Assembly: GCA_937950565.1 (NCBI GenBank)
Contig: CALFCS010000103.1
Location: 1-57,186 of the forward strand
DNA: 57,186 nucleotides
Reading direction: 5' to 3'
DNA from: an uncultured Lachnospiraceae bacterium
GTDB lineage: Bacteria; Bacillota; Clostridia; Lachnospirales; Lachnospiraceae
The notes under the pieces: model-generated
Seen by the model: the letters and a program-made list of their open reading frames with translations, nothing else
Databases searched by the model: none
What the model was told of the DNA's origin: nothing
Shown here: positions 45,601 to 53,065 of the stretch, piece after piece
Position numbering within the stretch: position 1 is the stretch's first letter
Layout of the letters: each line of letters starts with the position of its first letter
Made by a program: the position numbers and the translations under genes

Positions 45601-47065
45601 GAATCGGCACTCTGGGATTTACAAACGTACTGTACTTTTCCGTAATCTGTCCGTTTTCAACCTTTACGGCGCCAATTTCAATAATCTTATCTTTAATGGG
45701 GCTGAATCCGGTTGTCTCAAGGTCAAATACAACGTACGTCCCTTTCAGTGGCTGCCCCTTTTCATTTACCGCAATATCCTGAAGATCGTCCACCAGATAT
45801 CCCTCTACCCCGTAAATCACCTTAAACGGGTCGTCTTTATCCAAAGTCTCGATATAATGATTTGCATCCGGAAATGCCTGCACAACTCCATGATCGGTAA
45901 TTGCAATCGCTTTATGTCCCCAATCGTGCGCCCGTTTTACAATATCTCTAACCTCTGATACACCATCCATATCACTCATTTTTGTGTGACAATGTAGCTC
46001 CACTCTCTTCTCCGGAGCCGTATCCACCCTTGACTCCGTAAAATCCGAAATCTTCTTAATTCCATACACAGAGCCTATGGTCAGTTCTCCGTCAAATTTA
46101 TCAATCGTCGTTACCCCTTTTATTTTCAGAAACGCACCCTTTTTCACTTCCGCAAGCACATCTGCAAGCTGGTCATTTCGCACAAACATCTTTACCATAA
46201 TCGTATCCGTAAAATCCGTAACCGCATACATGACAATGGTTTTTTCATTTCGTATTTCTCTTGTTTCAAAACTAATTACTTTGCCCCGGAAGGTAATCTC
46301 TCCCATCTCACCAACAACCTGGGAAAGCTCTATCGTCTCATCATCAAACGCTCTTCCATAGACAAGTCCATCTGCACCGGCTGCCGCTTTCGTGTGGGGA
46401 ATAAATGTCTTTGCTGATTTCTTTTCTTTTGGCGTGCTTTTTTTCTCCGCTTCAGACTGTCTCTGCTCTTCCTTCTGTTTTTTTACATTCTCTGCCTGAC
46501 TCAGAATCGACTCTACCTCCTGGCGGAGCTTCATATCATTATACTTAAGCTTACTTTCCTCTGCTTTTTTATACATGACCCGTACTTCTATCGGATGCAT
46601 AAACCGCTTCTCATATACTTCCTTCAGATAAAGGGCAAGGGACTCTTTCTTTCCCTGCGCCACAATGGTATCAGTCAGCTGAAGGCAAAGAATATTCTCA
46701 TCTTCGAACGCATACCTTGCATTCTGGAACATACTGCGCTCTACCACACTTCTTTGGTTCAATTCCTCCAGGAAGCTCTCATAGTATTCCTGCATAATAT
46801 TTTCAGGTGTATATTGTGCAGAAAGCTCATACGTCTCCCGTATCTCTATCTGTATCCTGTTCTGGGCAAAAAGCTGTATTTTTATCATCTGCTCCGTCTC
46901 ATATATTATATGCTTTGGGATGAGATGCGTACTTCGCAGATACACCTTAATAAAGGTCCGCATCGTATTTGTTGCGACCTTTTCCACCTGTACGTCTGTA
47001 AAGAAAGCTTTCCTGTCCTCCGGCATTTTCAGAGTGGGAAATACATCAAAAAATAATTTACTCAT
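42602..47065 (-). CDS. polC: DNA polymerase III alpha subunit, PolC type
   Basis: The Gram-positive replicative polymerase with built-in proofreading. Domains in order are: an N-terminal region, a charged linker (about 195-230), an OB fold (about 255-340), the PHP domain with HCHTKMSDMDG (histidines 358 and 360), and the 3'-5' exonuclease inserted in it (FDLETTGF, D448 and E450). The polymerase follows with a zinc cluster (CKKCHYS and CPVCG) and the catalytic aspartates in PDIDLNFSGDY. A helix-hairpin-helix (SIDGMGEKAA) lies near the end. At 1487 residues it is slightly longer than B. subtilis PolC, mainly through the charged linker. It overlaps ispG by eight bases. Confidence 0.98.
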   Translation of the reverse strand: MSKLFFDVFPTLKMPEDRKAFFTDVQVEKVATNTMRTFIKVYLRSTHLIPKHIIYETEQMIKIQLFAQNRIQIEIRETYELSAQYTPENIMQEYYESFLEELNQRSVVERSMFQNARYAFEDENILCLQLTDTIVAQGKKESLALYLKEVYEKRFMHPIEVRVMYKKAEESKLKYNDMKLRQEVESILSQAENVKKQKEEQRQSEAEKKSTPKEKKSAKTFIPHTKAAAGADGLVYGRAFDDETIELSQVVGEMGEITFRGKVISFETREIRNEKTIVMYAVTDFTDTIMVKMFVRNDQLADVLAEVKKGAFLKIKGVTTIDKFDGELTIGSVYGIKKISDFTESRVDTAPEKRVELHCHTKMSDMDGVSEVRDIVKRAHDWGHKAIAITDHGVVQAFPDANHYIETLDKDDPFKVIYGVEGYLVDDLQDIAVNEKGQPLKGTYVVFDLETTGFSPIKDKIIEIGAVKVENGQITEKYSTFVNPRVPIPFQITQLTSITDQMVMDAPDIETILPEFLEFVGDAVLVAHNAGFDVGFIEQNCRYQDIVPDFTSVDTVGLARVLLPTLSKFKLNVVAKALNVSQEHHHRAVDDARVTAEIFVKFIKMLEDMDIHTLDKLNQFGAHNADAVKKLPTYHVIILAKNDIGRVNLYTLISKSHLTYYARRPRIPKSELSKHREGLLVGSACEAGELYQAILNDKSEERIAKIVNYYDYLEIQPLGNNRFMIESDRITKVKNEEDLKEINRKIISLGERFNKPVAATCDVHFLDPEDEVYRRIIMTGKGFTDADNQAPLYLHTTDEMLAEFEYLGSAKAREVVIDTPNKIADMIEKISPVRPDKCPPVIPDSDKTLKDICYKKAHEMYGENLPEIVTERLERELHSIISNGFAVMYIIAQKLVWKSNEDGYLVGSRGSVGSSFVATMAGITEVNPLSPHYYCKKCHYSDFESEEVRAFAGGCGWDMPDKLCPVCGEPLAKDGFDIPFETFLGFKGNKEPDIDLNFSGDYQSHAHKYTEVIFGEGQTFRAGTIATLADKTAYGYVKNYYEERGQRKRKCEIDRIVQGCTGIRRSTGQHPGGIIVLPHGENINSFTPVQHPANDMNTDIITTHFDYHSIDHNLLKLDILGHDDPTMIKSLEAYISSPDMENEYNETDHPFVATTIPLDDKDVMSLFHDTSALGITPDDISGCPVGCLGIPEFGTDFVIQMVVDTKPQTLSDLIRISGLSHGTDVWLNNAQELIKSGKATISTAICTRDDIMTYLINKGMDSEESFTIMERVRKGTVAKGKCKEWPQFKKDMEEHGIPDWYIWSCEKIKYMFPKAHAAAYVMMAYRIAYCKIHYPLAYYASYFGIRADAFSYEIMCQGKEALQRYMDDYNRRSDSLSKKEQDTMKDMRIVQEMYARGFEFLPIDIYKAKATKFRIIDGKLMPPFSSIDGMGEKAAQAVEDASKDGPYLSRDDFRQRTKASQTVIDYMTNLGLLGNLPQSNQLSLFDL

Positions 47066-48113
47066 TCCAATTAAGCAGCTCCTGTCTCAATGTCTCTAAT
47101 AGTTCGTCTTCTTTCACCTTTTTTATAATTTCACCCTTTTTAATGAGAAGTCCTTCCCCTATTCCCCCGGCGATTCCGATATCTGCTTCTTTTGCCTCCC
47201 CCGGGCCGTTTACAACACATCCCATAACAGCAACTTTAATATCAAGCGGAATATCTGAAACCATCGCTTCCACCTTACCCGCAAGTCCAATCAAATCTAT
47301 TTTCGTTCTCCCGCAGGTCGGACAGGACACTACCTCGATACCGCCCTTTCGAAGTCCCAATGTCTTCAGAATAAGCTTTGCCGATTTAATCTCTTCCACT
47401 GGGTCTCCGGTTAATGATACACGAATTGTATCTCCGATTCCCTGATTTAAAATCAGACCCAGTCCAATAGAGGATTTAATATTTCCGGCAAGCAAAGTAC
47501 CCGCCTCCGTAATGCCGACATGAAGCGGATACGGACATTTGTCTGCAATTAATTCGTGGGCCTTAACACACATCAGAACATCGGACGATTTAATACTGAC
47601 CACCAATTCTTCGTAGCCAAGTTCTTCAATCATATGTACTTTGTCAAGCGCACTTTCCACCAGCCCTTCTGCCGTTACGCCCCCATATTTTTCCACCAGA
47701 TTTTTTTCCAGCGAGCCGCTATTTACACCGACCCGTATAGGGACATGATATTCTTTTGCTTTCTCAATCACTGCCTTTATTCTGGATACATCTCCGATAT
47801 TTCCCGGATTAATCCGAATCTTATCTGCACCATGTTCGATTGCCGCAATTGCAAGGCGGTAATCAAAATGAATGTCCGCAACAAGCGGAATATGAATCCG
47901 CTTCTTTATCCCGGCAAGCGCTTCTGCCGCTTCCATCGTAGGAACCGCACACCGGATAATCTCACAACCCGCACGCTCAAGCTCTAAAATCTGTGCGACT
48001 GTCTTTTCTACATCTTCCGTGCGGGTATTCGTCATAGACTGAATAGCGATTGGATTTCCACCGCCAATCTCCACATTTCCAATTGTAATTTTCTTTGTAT
48101 GCTCTCTGTACAT
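47058..48113 (-). CDS. ispG: 4-hydroxy-3-methylbut-2-enyl diphosphate synthase
   Basis: The [4Fe-4S] enzyme of the MEP isoprenoid pathway that reduces methylerythritol cyclodiphosphate. The N-terminal TIM barrel begins TKKITIGNVEIGGGNPIAIQ; the C-terminal iron-sulfur domain has CPTCGRTKIDL and VMGCVVNGPGEAKEAD with the three cysteine ligands. The 351-residue protein starts at the ATG after AGAGGTG. The eight-base overlap with polC is common in clostridia, where ispG usually follows dxr and rseP; here a small membrane protein gene and a terminator precede it instead. Confidence 0.97.
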   Translation of the reverse strand: MYREHTKKITIGNVEIGGGNPIAIQSMTNTRTEDVEKTVAQILELERAGCEIIRCAVPTMEAAEALAGIKKRIHIPLVADIHFDYRLAIAAIEHGADKIRINPGNIGDVSRIKAVIEKAKEYHVPIRVGVNSGSLEKNLVEKYGGVTAEGLVESALDKVHMIEELGYEELVVSIKSSDVLMCVKAHELIADKCPYPLHVGITEAGTLLAGNIKSSIGLGLILNQGIGDTIRVSLTGDPVEEIKSAKLILKTLGLRKGGIEVVSCPTCGRTKIDLIGLAGKVEAMVSDIPLDIKVAVMGCVVNGPGEAKEADIGIAGGIGEGLLIKKGEIIKKVKEDELLETLRQELLNWNE

Positions 48114-48152
48114 ATTTTCACCTCTTATAATTTTTCTTTTCTTCAAAAGCCG

Positions 48153-48181
48153 AAAAAACCCTCTATCATAATAGAGGGATT
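48153..48181 (-). terminator. Rho-independent terminator before ispG-polC
   Basis: An eight-base-pair stem CCCTCTAT/ATAGAGGG with a four-base loop, followed on the minus strand by six T. It lies five bases after the stop of the small membrane protein gene and about 40 bases before the ispG start. Since no promoter was found in the 40 bases between, ispG and polC may depend on read-through. Confidence 0.85.
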
Positions 48182-48185
48182 TCCT

Positions 48186-48668
48186 TTATTGCTTTGTAAA
48201 CGTAAGCTGTTCACCATACTCACGCTCTGTAAGTGTAAGCTCTTCTTTCTCCACACTGTAATCAAATGTTGTTGTCAAATACTGAAGAGAGCTCTTAAGA
48301 AACTCTGCTGTATATGCTCCATCTGATTTCTCCGCAGATTCTTCCAGCGCTTCTCTTTCTGCCTGAATCGTAATTGTCTTTGCATCCCTGTCAATTACAG
48401 ACGACATCTCAACAGCCGCCTCTACATTTTCATCCAGACTCGACGTCACTACCGGAACCTCTGAAATAACTGCCAGAATTTTTCCATTGGCTCTTATATC
48501 CATAATGAGGCTGCCGTCCTCACTCTCCCATACTCCCTCCAATGGATTTGCCATAAACATCTTCATCAAAAGATACACCGCAGTCATAATAATCACCAGA
48601 GAAGAAACGATCATCGTGATTCCCCATACCCGGCTGCGCTTTTTCTCATCATTTTTCGCTATTATCAT
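48186..48668 (-). CDS. Conserved small membrane protein, unknown function
   Basis: A 160-residue protein that I cannot assign. A short basic start is followed by one membrane segment (VWGITMIVSSLVIIMTAVYLL, about residues 14-34). The C-terminal domain of about 120 residues is outside and has GVWESEDGSLIMDI near its start and TLTEREYGEQLTFT near its end. The glycine-tryptophan opening and repeated strand pattern resemble small lipocalin-like DUF domains found in Lachnospiraceae. A perfect consensus promoter precedes it and an intrinsic terminator follows. A GAGGGA site precedes the ATG. Confidence 0.75.
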   Translation of the reverse strand: MIIAKNDEKKRSRVWGITMIVSSLVIIMTAVYLLMKMFMANPLEGVWESEDGSLIMDIRANGKILAVISEVPVVTSSLDENVEAAVEMSSVIDRDAKTITIQAEREALEESAEKSDGAYTAEFLKSSLQYLTTTFDYSVEKEELTLTEREYGEQLTFTKQ

Positions 48669-48714
48669 TCCATCTGTCCCTCATTTCCACCAATCTGTTC
48701 AACGTTCTATTTAA

Positions 48715-48743
48715 ATTATATGAAGTTTCTTTTTCCATGTCAA
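48715..48743 (-). promoter_or_regulatory. Perfect sigma-A consensus promoter
   Basis: TTGACA (48738-48743) and TATAAT (48715-48720) on the minus strand with a 17-base spacer match the consensus at all twelve positions. Transcription would begin near 48708, about 40 bases before the small membrane protein gene. It may also serve ispG and polC by read-through. Confidence 0.88.
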
Positions 48744-48757
48744 CGGGGTAATCAAAT

Positions 48758-48825
48758 GTTCCCTTCGGGAACTCCCAGAGCAACACTTTGTTGATATTTG
48801 ACACTTTGCATGTTCTTTAATGCAA
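48758..48825. promoter_or_regulatory. Inverted repeats in the divergent region before the XRE regulator
   Basis: The 202-base gap between the two divergent genes holds GTTCCC-TTC-GGGAAC (48758-48772), CAACA-CTT-TGTTG (48781-48793) and TTGCAT-N8-ATGCAA (48806-48825). An eight-base direct repeat ACACTTTG also occurs twice, 18 bases apart. Any of these could be an operator for the neighbouring regulator. No convincing promoter with good spacing was found for the plus-strand gene, although TTGACA occurs at 48798. Confidence 0.35.
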
Positions 48826-48870
48826 CAGCTGGTAAAATAAACCATACCATATAGAAAGGAGTACCCTGAC

Positions 48871-49209
48871 ATGCCATTTGATGAAAAATTAAAGGCTTTA
48901 CGCCGCGAAAATGATATGACACAAAAATATGTTGCAGCCCGTCTGAACGTTGCACGCTCTACAATTGCCGGATATGAGACAAAAAACCGTCAGCCTTCTC
49001 ATGAAAAACTGACAGCTCTTGCTAATTTGTTTCATGTATCTGTCGATTATCTTCTGGATGATGGGAACTCCATTGAACTGTCTCCGACCCCAAATCCTCC
49101 GGGCAACAAGACAGAAGAATTGCTTACCCGTTACAATTATCTCTCTTCAGAATCTAAAAAAGATTTATTTAAATATATGGATTTACTTGAATTACGCGAT
49201 AAATCTTAA
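48871..49209 (+). CDS. XRE-family helix-turn-helix transcriptional regulator
   Basis: A 112-residue DNA-binding protein. The N-terminal HTH (about residues 5-62) shows LKALRRENDMTQKYVAARLN, STIAGYETKNRQPSHEKL and FHVSVDYLLDD, the complete lambda-Cro-like fold. The C-terminal 45 residues have no recognisable effector domain but include a short helix YNYLSSESKKDLFKYMDLL that may dimerise. AAAGGAG lies nine bases before the ATG. It is one of two plus-strand genes; it is divergent from the small membrane protein gene and its stop overlaps that of the DAHP synthase gene on the other strand. Targets unknown, with autoregulation likely. Confidence 0.92.
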   Translation: MPFDEKLKALRRENDMTQKYVAARLNVARSTIAGYETKNRQPSHEKLTALANLFHVSVDYLLDDGNSIELSPTPNPPGNKTEELLTRYNYLSSESKKDLFKYMDLLELRDKS

Positions 49210-50237
49210 CATTTCTCTGCGATTTCCATAACCAGCCTCTCTGTATCTTTCCATCCGATACAAGGGTCGGTTATGGATTGTCCATATACCATATTCTCAC
49301 TGATATCCTGCCTCCCTTCTCTCAGATAACTCTCTATCATAACTCCTTTTATAAGCATCCGAAGCTCCGGATTCATCCTCCGGCTGTGAAGAACCTCACT
49401 GACAATACGTATCTGCTCCTTGTATGCCTTATTCGAATTCGAATGATTGACGTCAATAATCGCAGCAGGGTTTTTTAATTCCTTTTTCTGATACAGTTCC
49501 CAGAGTCTTACGCAATCTTCATAATGATAATTGGGGATGCAGGTTCCATACTTATCCACACCGCCTCTTAAAATCACATGCGCAAGCTCATTCCCATCTG
49601 TCTGTACATCCTGCCCACGGTAAATAAACCGGTGTCCCCCCTGTGCGGCAATAACGGAATTTAACATCACAGATAAATCGCCGCTGGTAGGATTCTTCAT
49701 TCCCACCGGAATGTCCATGCCGCTGGCTGTCAGCCTGTGCTGCTGATTCTCTACTGAGCGGGCGCCAATCGCTTCATAAGACAGAATATCATCCAGATAA
49801 CTTCTGTTTTCCGGGTACAACATCTCATCTGCCGCCGTAAGAGCGCTTTCTTCCATGGCACGAAGATGCATCTTACGGATGGCAATAATTCCGGCATACA
49901 GATCCGGCGCTTTATCCGGATCCGGCTGATGCAGCATCCCTTTATACCCCTCGCCTGTTGTCCTTGGCTTATTTGTATAAATTCTCGGAATCAGCATGAG
50001 TCGTTCCTTCACCTGTTCATTCAGCCTTGCCAGACGATTGACATATTCGCACACCGCATCTTCATTATCGGCGGAACAAGGTCCGACAATTACCACAAAC
50101 TTATCTGTTTTTCCTGTAAATATTTCTCTTATTTCCCGGTCTCTTTCCTCTTTCAGTTTCTTAAGTTTGTCTGATAAAGGATATTCCGCCTTCAGTTCAT
50201 CCGGTGAAGGCAGTACCTTGTTAATCTTCATCGCCAT
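49206..50237 (-). CDS. aroF: 3-deoxy-7-phosphoheptulonate (DAHP) synthase, type I-alpha
   Basis: First step of aromatic amino-acid synthesis: phosphoenolpyruvate plus erythrose 4-phosphate. The 343-residue protein is of the AroF/G/H class: VIVGPCSADNEDAV, RIYTNKPRTTGEGYKG with the active-site lysine and arginine, ARSVENQQHR, VGMKNPTSGD and VNHSNSNK. The N-terminal extension seen in allosteric AroFGH enzymes is present (about 40 residues), so feedback control by an aromatic amino acid is plausible. GAGGAG precedes the first ATG. It is the last gene of the unit that begins with DUF2156. No T-box or leader peptide was seen. Confidence 0.95.
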   Translation of the reverse strand: MAMKINKVLPSPDELKAEYPLSDKLKKLKEERDREIREIFTGKTDKFVVIVGPCSADNEDAVCEYVNRLARLNEQVKERLMLIPRIYTNKPRTTGEGYKGMLHQPDPDKAPDLYAGIIAIRKMHLRAMEESALTAADEMLYPENRSYLDDILSYEAIGARSVENQQHRLTASGMDIPVGMKNPTSGDLSVMLNSVIAAQGGHRFIYRGQDVQTDGNELAHVILRGGVDKYGTCIPNYHYEDCVRLWELYQKKELKNPAAIIDVNHSNSNKAYKEQIRIVSEVLHSRRMNPELRMLIKGVMIESYLREGRQDISENMVYGQSITDPCIGWKDTERLVMEIAEKC

Positions 50238-50255
50238 TTTCTTTCTCCTCTGTCC

Positions 50256-50768
50256 TTATCCCAAAAGCTGTACGTTTCCCAGTAACACATAAGATATAAA
50301 CCACATAATCACGGTTGCCATACAGATTCCCAGAATCACCGCCGGAAATGCCTTCTTAAACTTTACCCCAAGAAGCGCGGCAATCAGTGAACCGGTCCAT
50401 GCTCCTGTTCCCGGAAGGGGAATCCCCACAAAAAGTACCAGTCCCCAGAATTCATATTTTTCAATCTTGTCACTCTTGCTCATCGCCTTTGCTTCTAATT
50501 TATCTACAAGCGGCTTGAGCCTTTTTGTACCTTTCATCCAATTAAAAATCGGTGTAATCAAAAGCAGAATAAACGGAACCGGTATGATATTGCCAATAAT
50601 ACTTAACGGTATCGCCGTAGCTACCGGTACACCAAGAAGCGGGCCTGCGACAAGAAGCGCCCCTCTTAGCTCCAGTATCGGAATCATGGATATAATAAAT
50701 ACAATTGCTTCTTTTCCCACACTTCCCCCGAGCAGATCAATAATGCCCTGTACTAATGTCTCTGTCAT
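50256..50768 (-). CDS. Small multi-drug export protein (Sm_multidrug_ex family)
   Basis: A 170-residue membrane protein with four or five hydrophobic segments of the PF06695 family. SMIPILELRGALLVAGPLLG near the start and FVGIPLPGTGAWTGSLIAAL near residue 110 are the two family signatures, which resemble the re-entrant half-motifs of DedA-like proteins. The name is historical; transport of drugs is poorly supported. AAGGAG lies before the ATG. It sits between hisC and the DAHP synthase gene; the reason for that is not clear. Confidence 0.85.
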   Translation of the reverse strand: MTETLVQGIIDLLGGSVGKEAIVFIISMIPILELRGALLVAGPLLGVPVATAIPLSIIGNIIPVPFILLLITPIFNWMKGTKRLKPLVDKLEAKAMSKSDKIEKYEFWGLVLFVGIPLPGTGAWTGSLIAALLGVKFKKAFPAVILGICMATVIMWFISYVLLGNVQLLG

Positions 50769-50778
50769 AGATTTCTCC

Positions 50779-51834
50779 TTATTTTCTCATATAATCTTCT
50801 AAAAATGCAAACATAGTCTTCATTTCTTCTTCCGTACCGATCGTAATCCGCATATACTGCTCAATACGCTCACTTCCCCAGTATCTCACATAGATTCCTT
50901 CTGCTTTCATGGCTTCAAACAGCTCCTTTGCATCGTAATCCGGATGTGTGGCAAAGATAAAGTTCGCACGGGAATCCAGAAATTCAAATCCCAGTTCTCT
51001 TAACTCTTCCTTCGCCCACTCTCTCGTATGAATAATTTTACGGATACACCCCTCAAAATATTCCTTATCCTTGACTGCTTCTGCCCCGCAGACAAGAGAT
51101 GTCTGGTTCATCGTATATGAGTTGAACGAATATTTTGCATCATTCAGGTATTGAATCAATGTGGGATTACTAATTGCATAGCCAATCCTCATACCTGCCA
51201 TAGAACGTGCTTTGGAAAAGGTCTGTACAACAATCAGATTGTCGTACTTGTCAATCAGCTCCAGTGCCGAGCGCCCTGCAAAATCCACATATGCTTCATC
51301 CACAATCACAATGACATCCTGATTGTGTGCAATAATGTCCTCTACAACATCCAGCTCCTCATAGAGAGCCGTCGGTGCATTTGGGTTCGGGAAGATGACT
51401 CCGCCATTTTCTTTATAATAATCTTCCTTCACCAGCCGGAAATTCTCATCCAGCTTCTGGCACTCATAAGGAATCCGGTACAAATCTGCCCACACTTTAT
51501 AAAAAGAATATGTAATATCCGGAAATAATATCGGCTTTTCTGAATTAAAAAATGTCAGAAAGCACATGGACAATACGTCATCTGAGCCGACTCCTACAAA
51601 TACCTGTTCCGGATTTACGTGATAAAAATCTGCAAGCTCCTTCACAAGCACACCTGCAGTCGGATCCGGGTAAAGCCTGAGTCTGTCTGAATCTATACTT
51701 TCCAGCGCTTTCGTGACACCCGGCGCAGGCGGATATGGATTTTCATTCGTATTTAATTTTATGACCTTCTGCTGTGGCTGCTCTCCCGGAACGTAGGGCT
51801 CTACTTTACGAATATTTTTTTCAAATGCTTTCAT
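50779..51834 (-). CDS. hisC: Histidinol-phosphate/aromatic aminotransferase
   Basis: A class I/II PLP aminotransferase of 351 residues. The HisC segment KLNTNENPYPP lies at the start, GSDDVLSMCF binds the cofactor phosphate, IVDEAYVDFAG holds the cofactor aspartate region, and TFSKARSMAGMRIGY carries the Schiff-base lysine. No other histidine gene is nearby. The company of a DAHP synthase gene and another aminotransferase gene suggests that it may also act on phenylpyruvate or hydroxyphenylpyruvate. The start is the ATG after AAAGG; an ATG 24 bases upstream lacks such a site. Confidence 0.92.
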   Translation of the reverse strand: MKAFEKNIRKVEPYVPGEQPQQKVIKLNTNENPYPPAPGVTKALESIDSDRLRLYPDPTAGVLVKELADFYHVNPEQVFVGVGSDDVLSMCFLTFFNSEKPILFPDITYSFYKVWADLYRIPYECQKLDENFRLVKEDYYKENGGVIFPNPNAPTALYEELDVVEDIIAHNQDVIVIVDEAYVDFAGRSALELIDKYDNLIVVQTFSKARSMAGMRIGYAISNPTLIQYLNDAKYSFNSYTMNQTSLVCGAEAVKDKEYFEGCIRKIIHTREWAKEELRELGFEFLDSRANFIFATHPDYDAKELFEAMKAEGIYVRYWGSERIEQYMRITIGTEEEMKTMFAFLEDYMRK

Positions 51835-51868
51835 TCTAAATCCTTTCTTGCTCCGCATCTATCTTCTG

Positions 51869-53062
51869 TTACACCAAGCCATATTCTTTTGCAAGCTCTT
51901 TAAACTTCGGCAATGAATTTACAATCGTCTCATAAGATACACAATATGCCAGCCTTACATAACCCGGACAAGCAAAGGAGCTTCCCGGAACAAGTAACAG
52001 ATTGTATTTCTTCGCTGTCTGGCAGAATGCCTTCTCATCCTCTACCGGGGCTTTAACGAAAAGATAAAAAGCGCCTTCCGGTTTGATGCATTCAAATCCG
52101 CACTCCTTCAACCCATGATACAGAGTCTCTCTGTTACGGTCATAATAAGAAATATCTGTCTTTTCATTCAGGCATTTTGCAACAATTTTCTGCTGCAGGG
52201 TCGGCGCATTTACAAATCCGAGAATTCGTGTCGCAACATTTGCCGCAGACAATACATCCTCACTGTCCGTTACCTCATCCGGAATTACAAGATAACCGAT
52301 TCGCTCTCCCGGAAGAGACAGAGATTTACTGTAGGAATATCCAACAATTGTATTGTCATAATATTTTGTCAGATATGGCACTTCCACTCCATCATAGACC
52401 AGTTCACGGTACGGCTCATCAGAAATCAGGAAAATATCTGTACCATATTCTTTTTGTTTTGCCTCCATGATAGCGGCAAGCTTCTTTATCGTCTCCTCCG
52501 AATACACAACACCGGTCGGATTGTTCGGCGTATTAATAATAACCGCTTTTGTCTTCGGAGTAATCTTCTCCTCAAATTCATCAAGTTTCGGCTGGAAATC
52601 TACTGTATTCGGTGATATTTCTACAAGTACGCCGTCATAATTGTTTGTATAAGAACGATACTCGCCAAAATACGGCGCAAAAGCAATGACTTCATCTCCC
52701 GGATTAATCAGCGACTTCAGGATTACATTTAAGCCTCCTGCAGCGCCCACTGTCATCACAATATTCTTTCCCTCAAATTTTGTACCAAACCGCTCATTCA
52801 GAGAATCTGCAACTGCCTGTCTTACATCTGCATAACCGCTGTTGCTGTTGGTATATCCATGAAGGGCAATCGGGTCTTCTTCTTCCAGCAATTCTAAGAT
52901 TGCTTTCTTTACAGCTTCCGGCGCCGGCACATTCGGATTGCCAAGGCTGAAATCAAATACATTTTCTGCACCATAAATCTCCGCCAGTCTGTTTCCTTCC
53001 TCAAACATTGCACGGATGGCTGAACTATTTGCTACCATGTTTTTCATCTTTTCTGCTATCAT
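51869..53062 (-). CDS. Class I/II pyridoxal phosphate aminotransferase
   Basis: A 397-residue aspartate-aminotransferase-like enzyme. FDFSLGNPNVPAPEAV and GYTNSNSGYADVRQAV form the substrate and cofactor start, INTPNNPTGVVYSEE and LISDEPYRELVY the cofactor pocket, and VGYSYSKSLSLPGERIGY carries the Schiff-base lysine. It could act on aspartate, alanine or aromatic amino acids; sequence alone does not tell. AAGGAGAG precedes the ATG. It is the second gene of the operon, three bases after DUF2156, and 34 bases upstream of the hisC start. Confidence 0.9.
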   Translation of the reverse strand: MIAEKMKNMVANSSAIRAMFEEGNRLAEIYGAENVFDFSLGNPNVPAPEAVKKAILELLEEEDPIALHGYTNSNSGYADVRQAVADSLNERFGTKFEGKNIVMTVGAAGGLNVILKSLINPGDEVIAFAPYFGEYRSYTNNYDGVLVEISPNTVDFQPKLDEFEEKITPKTKAVIINTPNNPTGVVYSEETIKKLAAIMEAKQKEYGTDIFLISDEPYRELVYDGVEVPYLTKYYDNTIVGYSYSKSLSLPGERIGYLVIPDEVTDSEDVLSAANVATRILGFVNAPTLQQKIVAKCLNEKTDISYYDRNRETLYHGLKECGFECIKPEGAFYLFVKAPVEDEKAFCQTAKKYNLLLVPGSSFACPGYVRLAYCVSYETIVNSLPKFKELAKEYGLV

Positions 53063-53065
53063 CTG

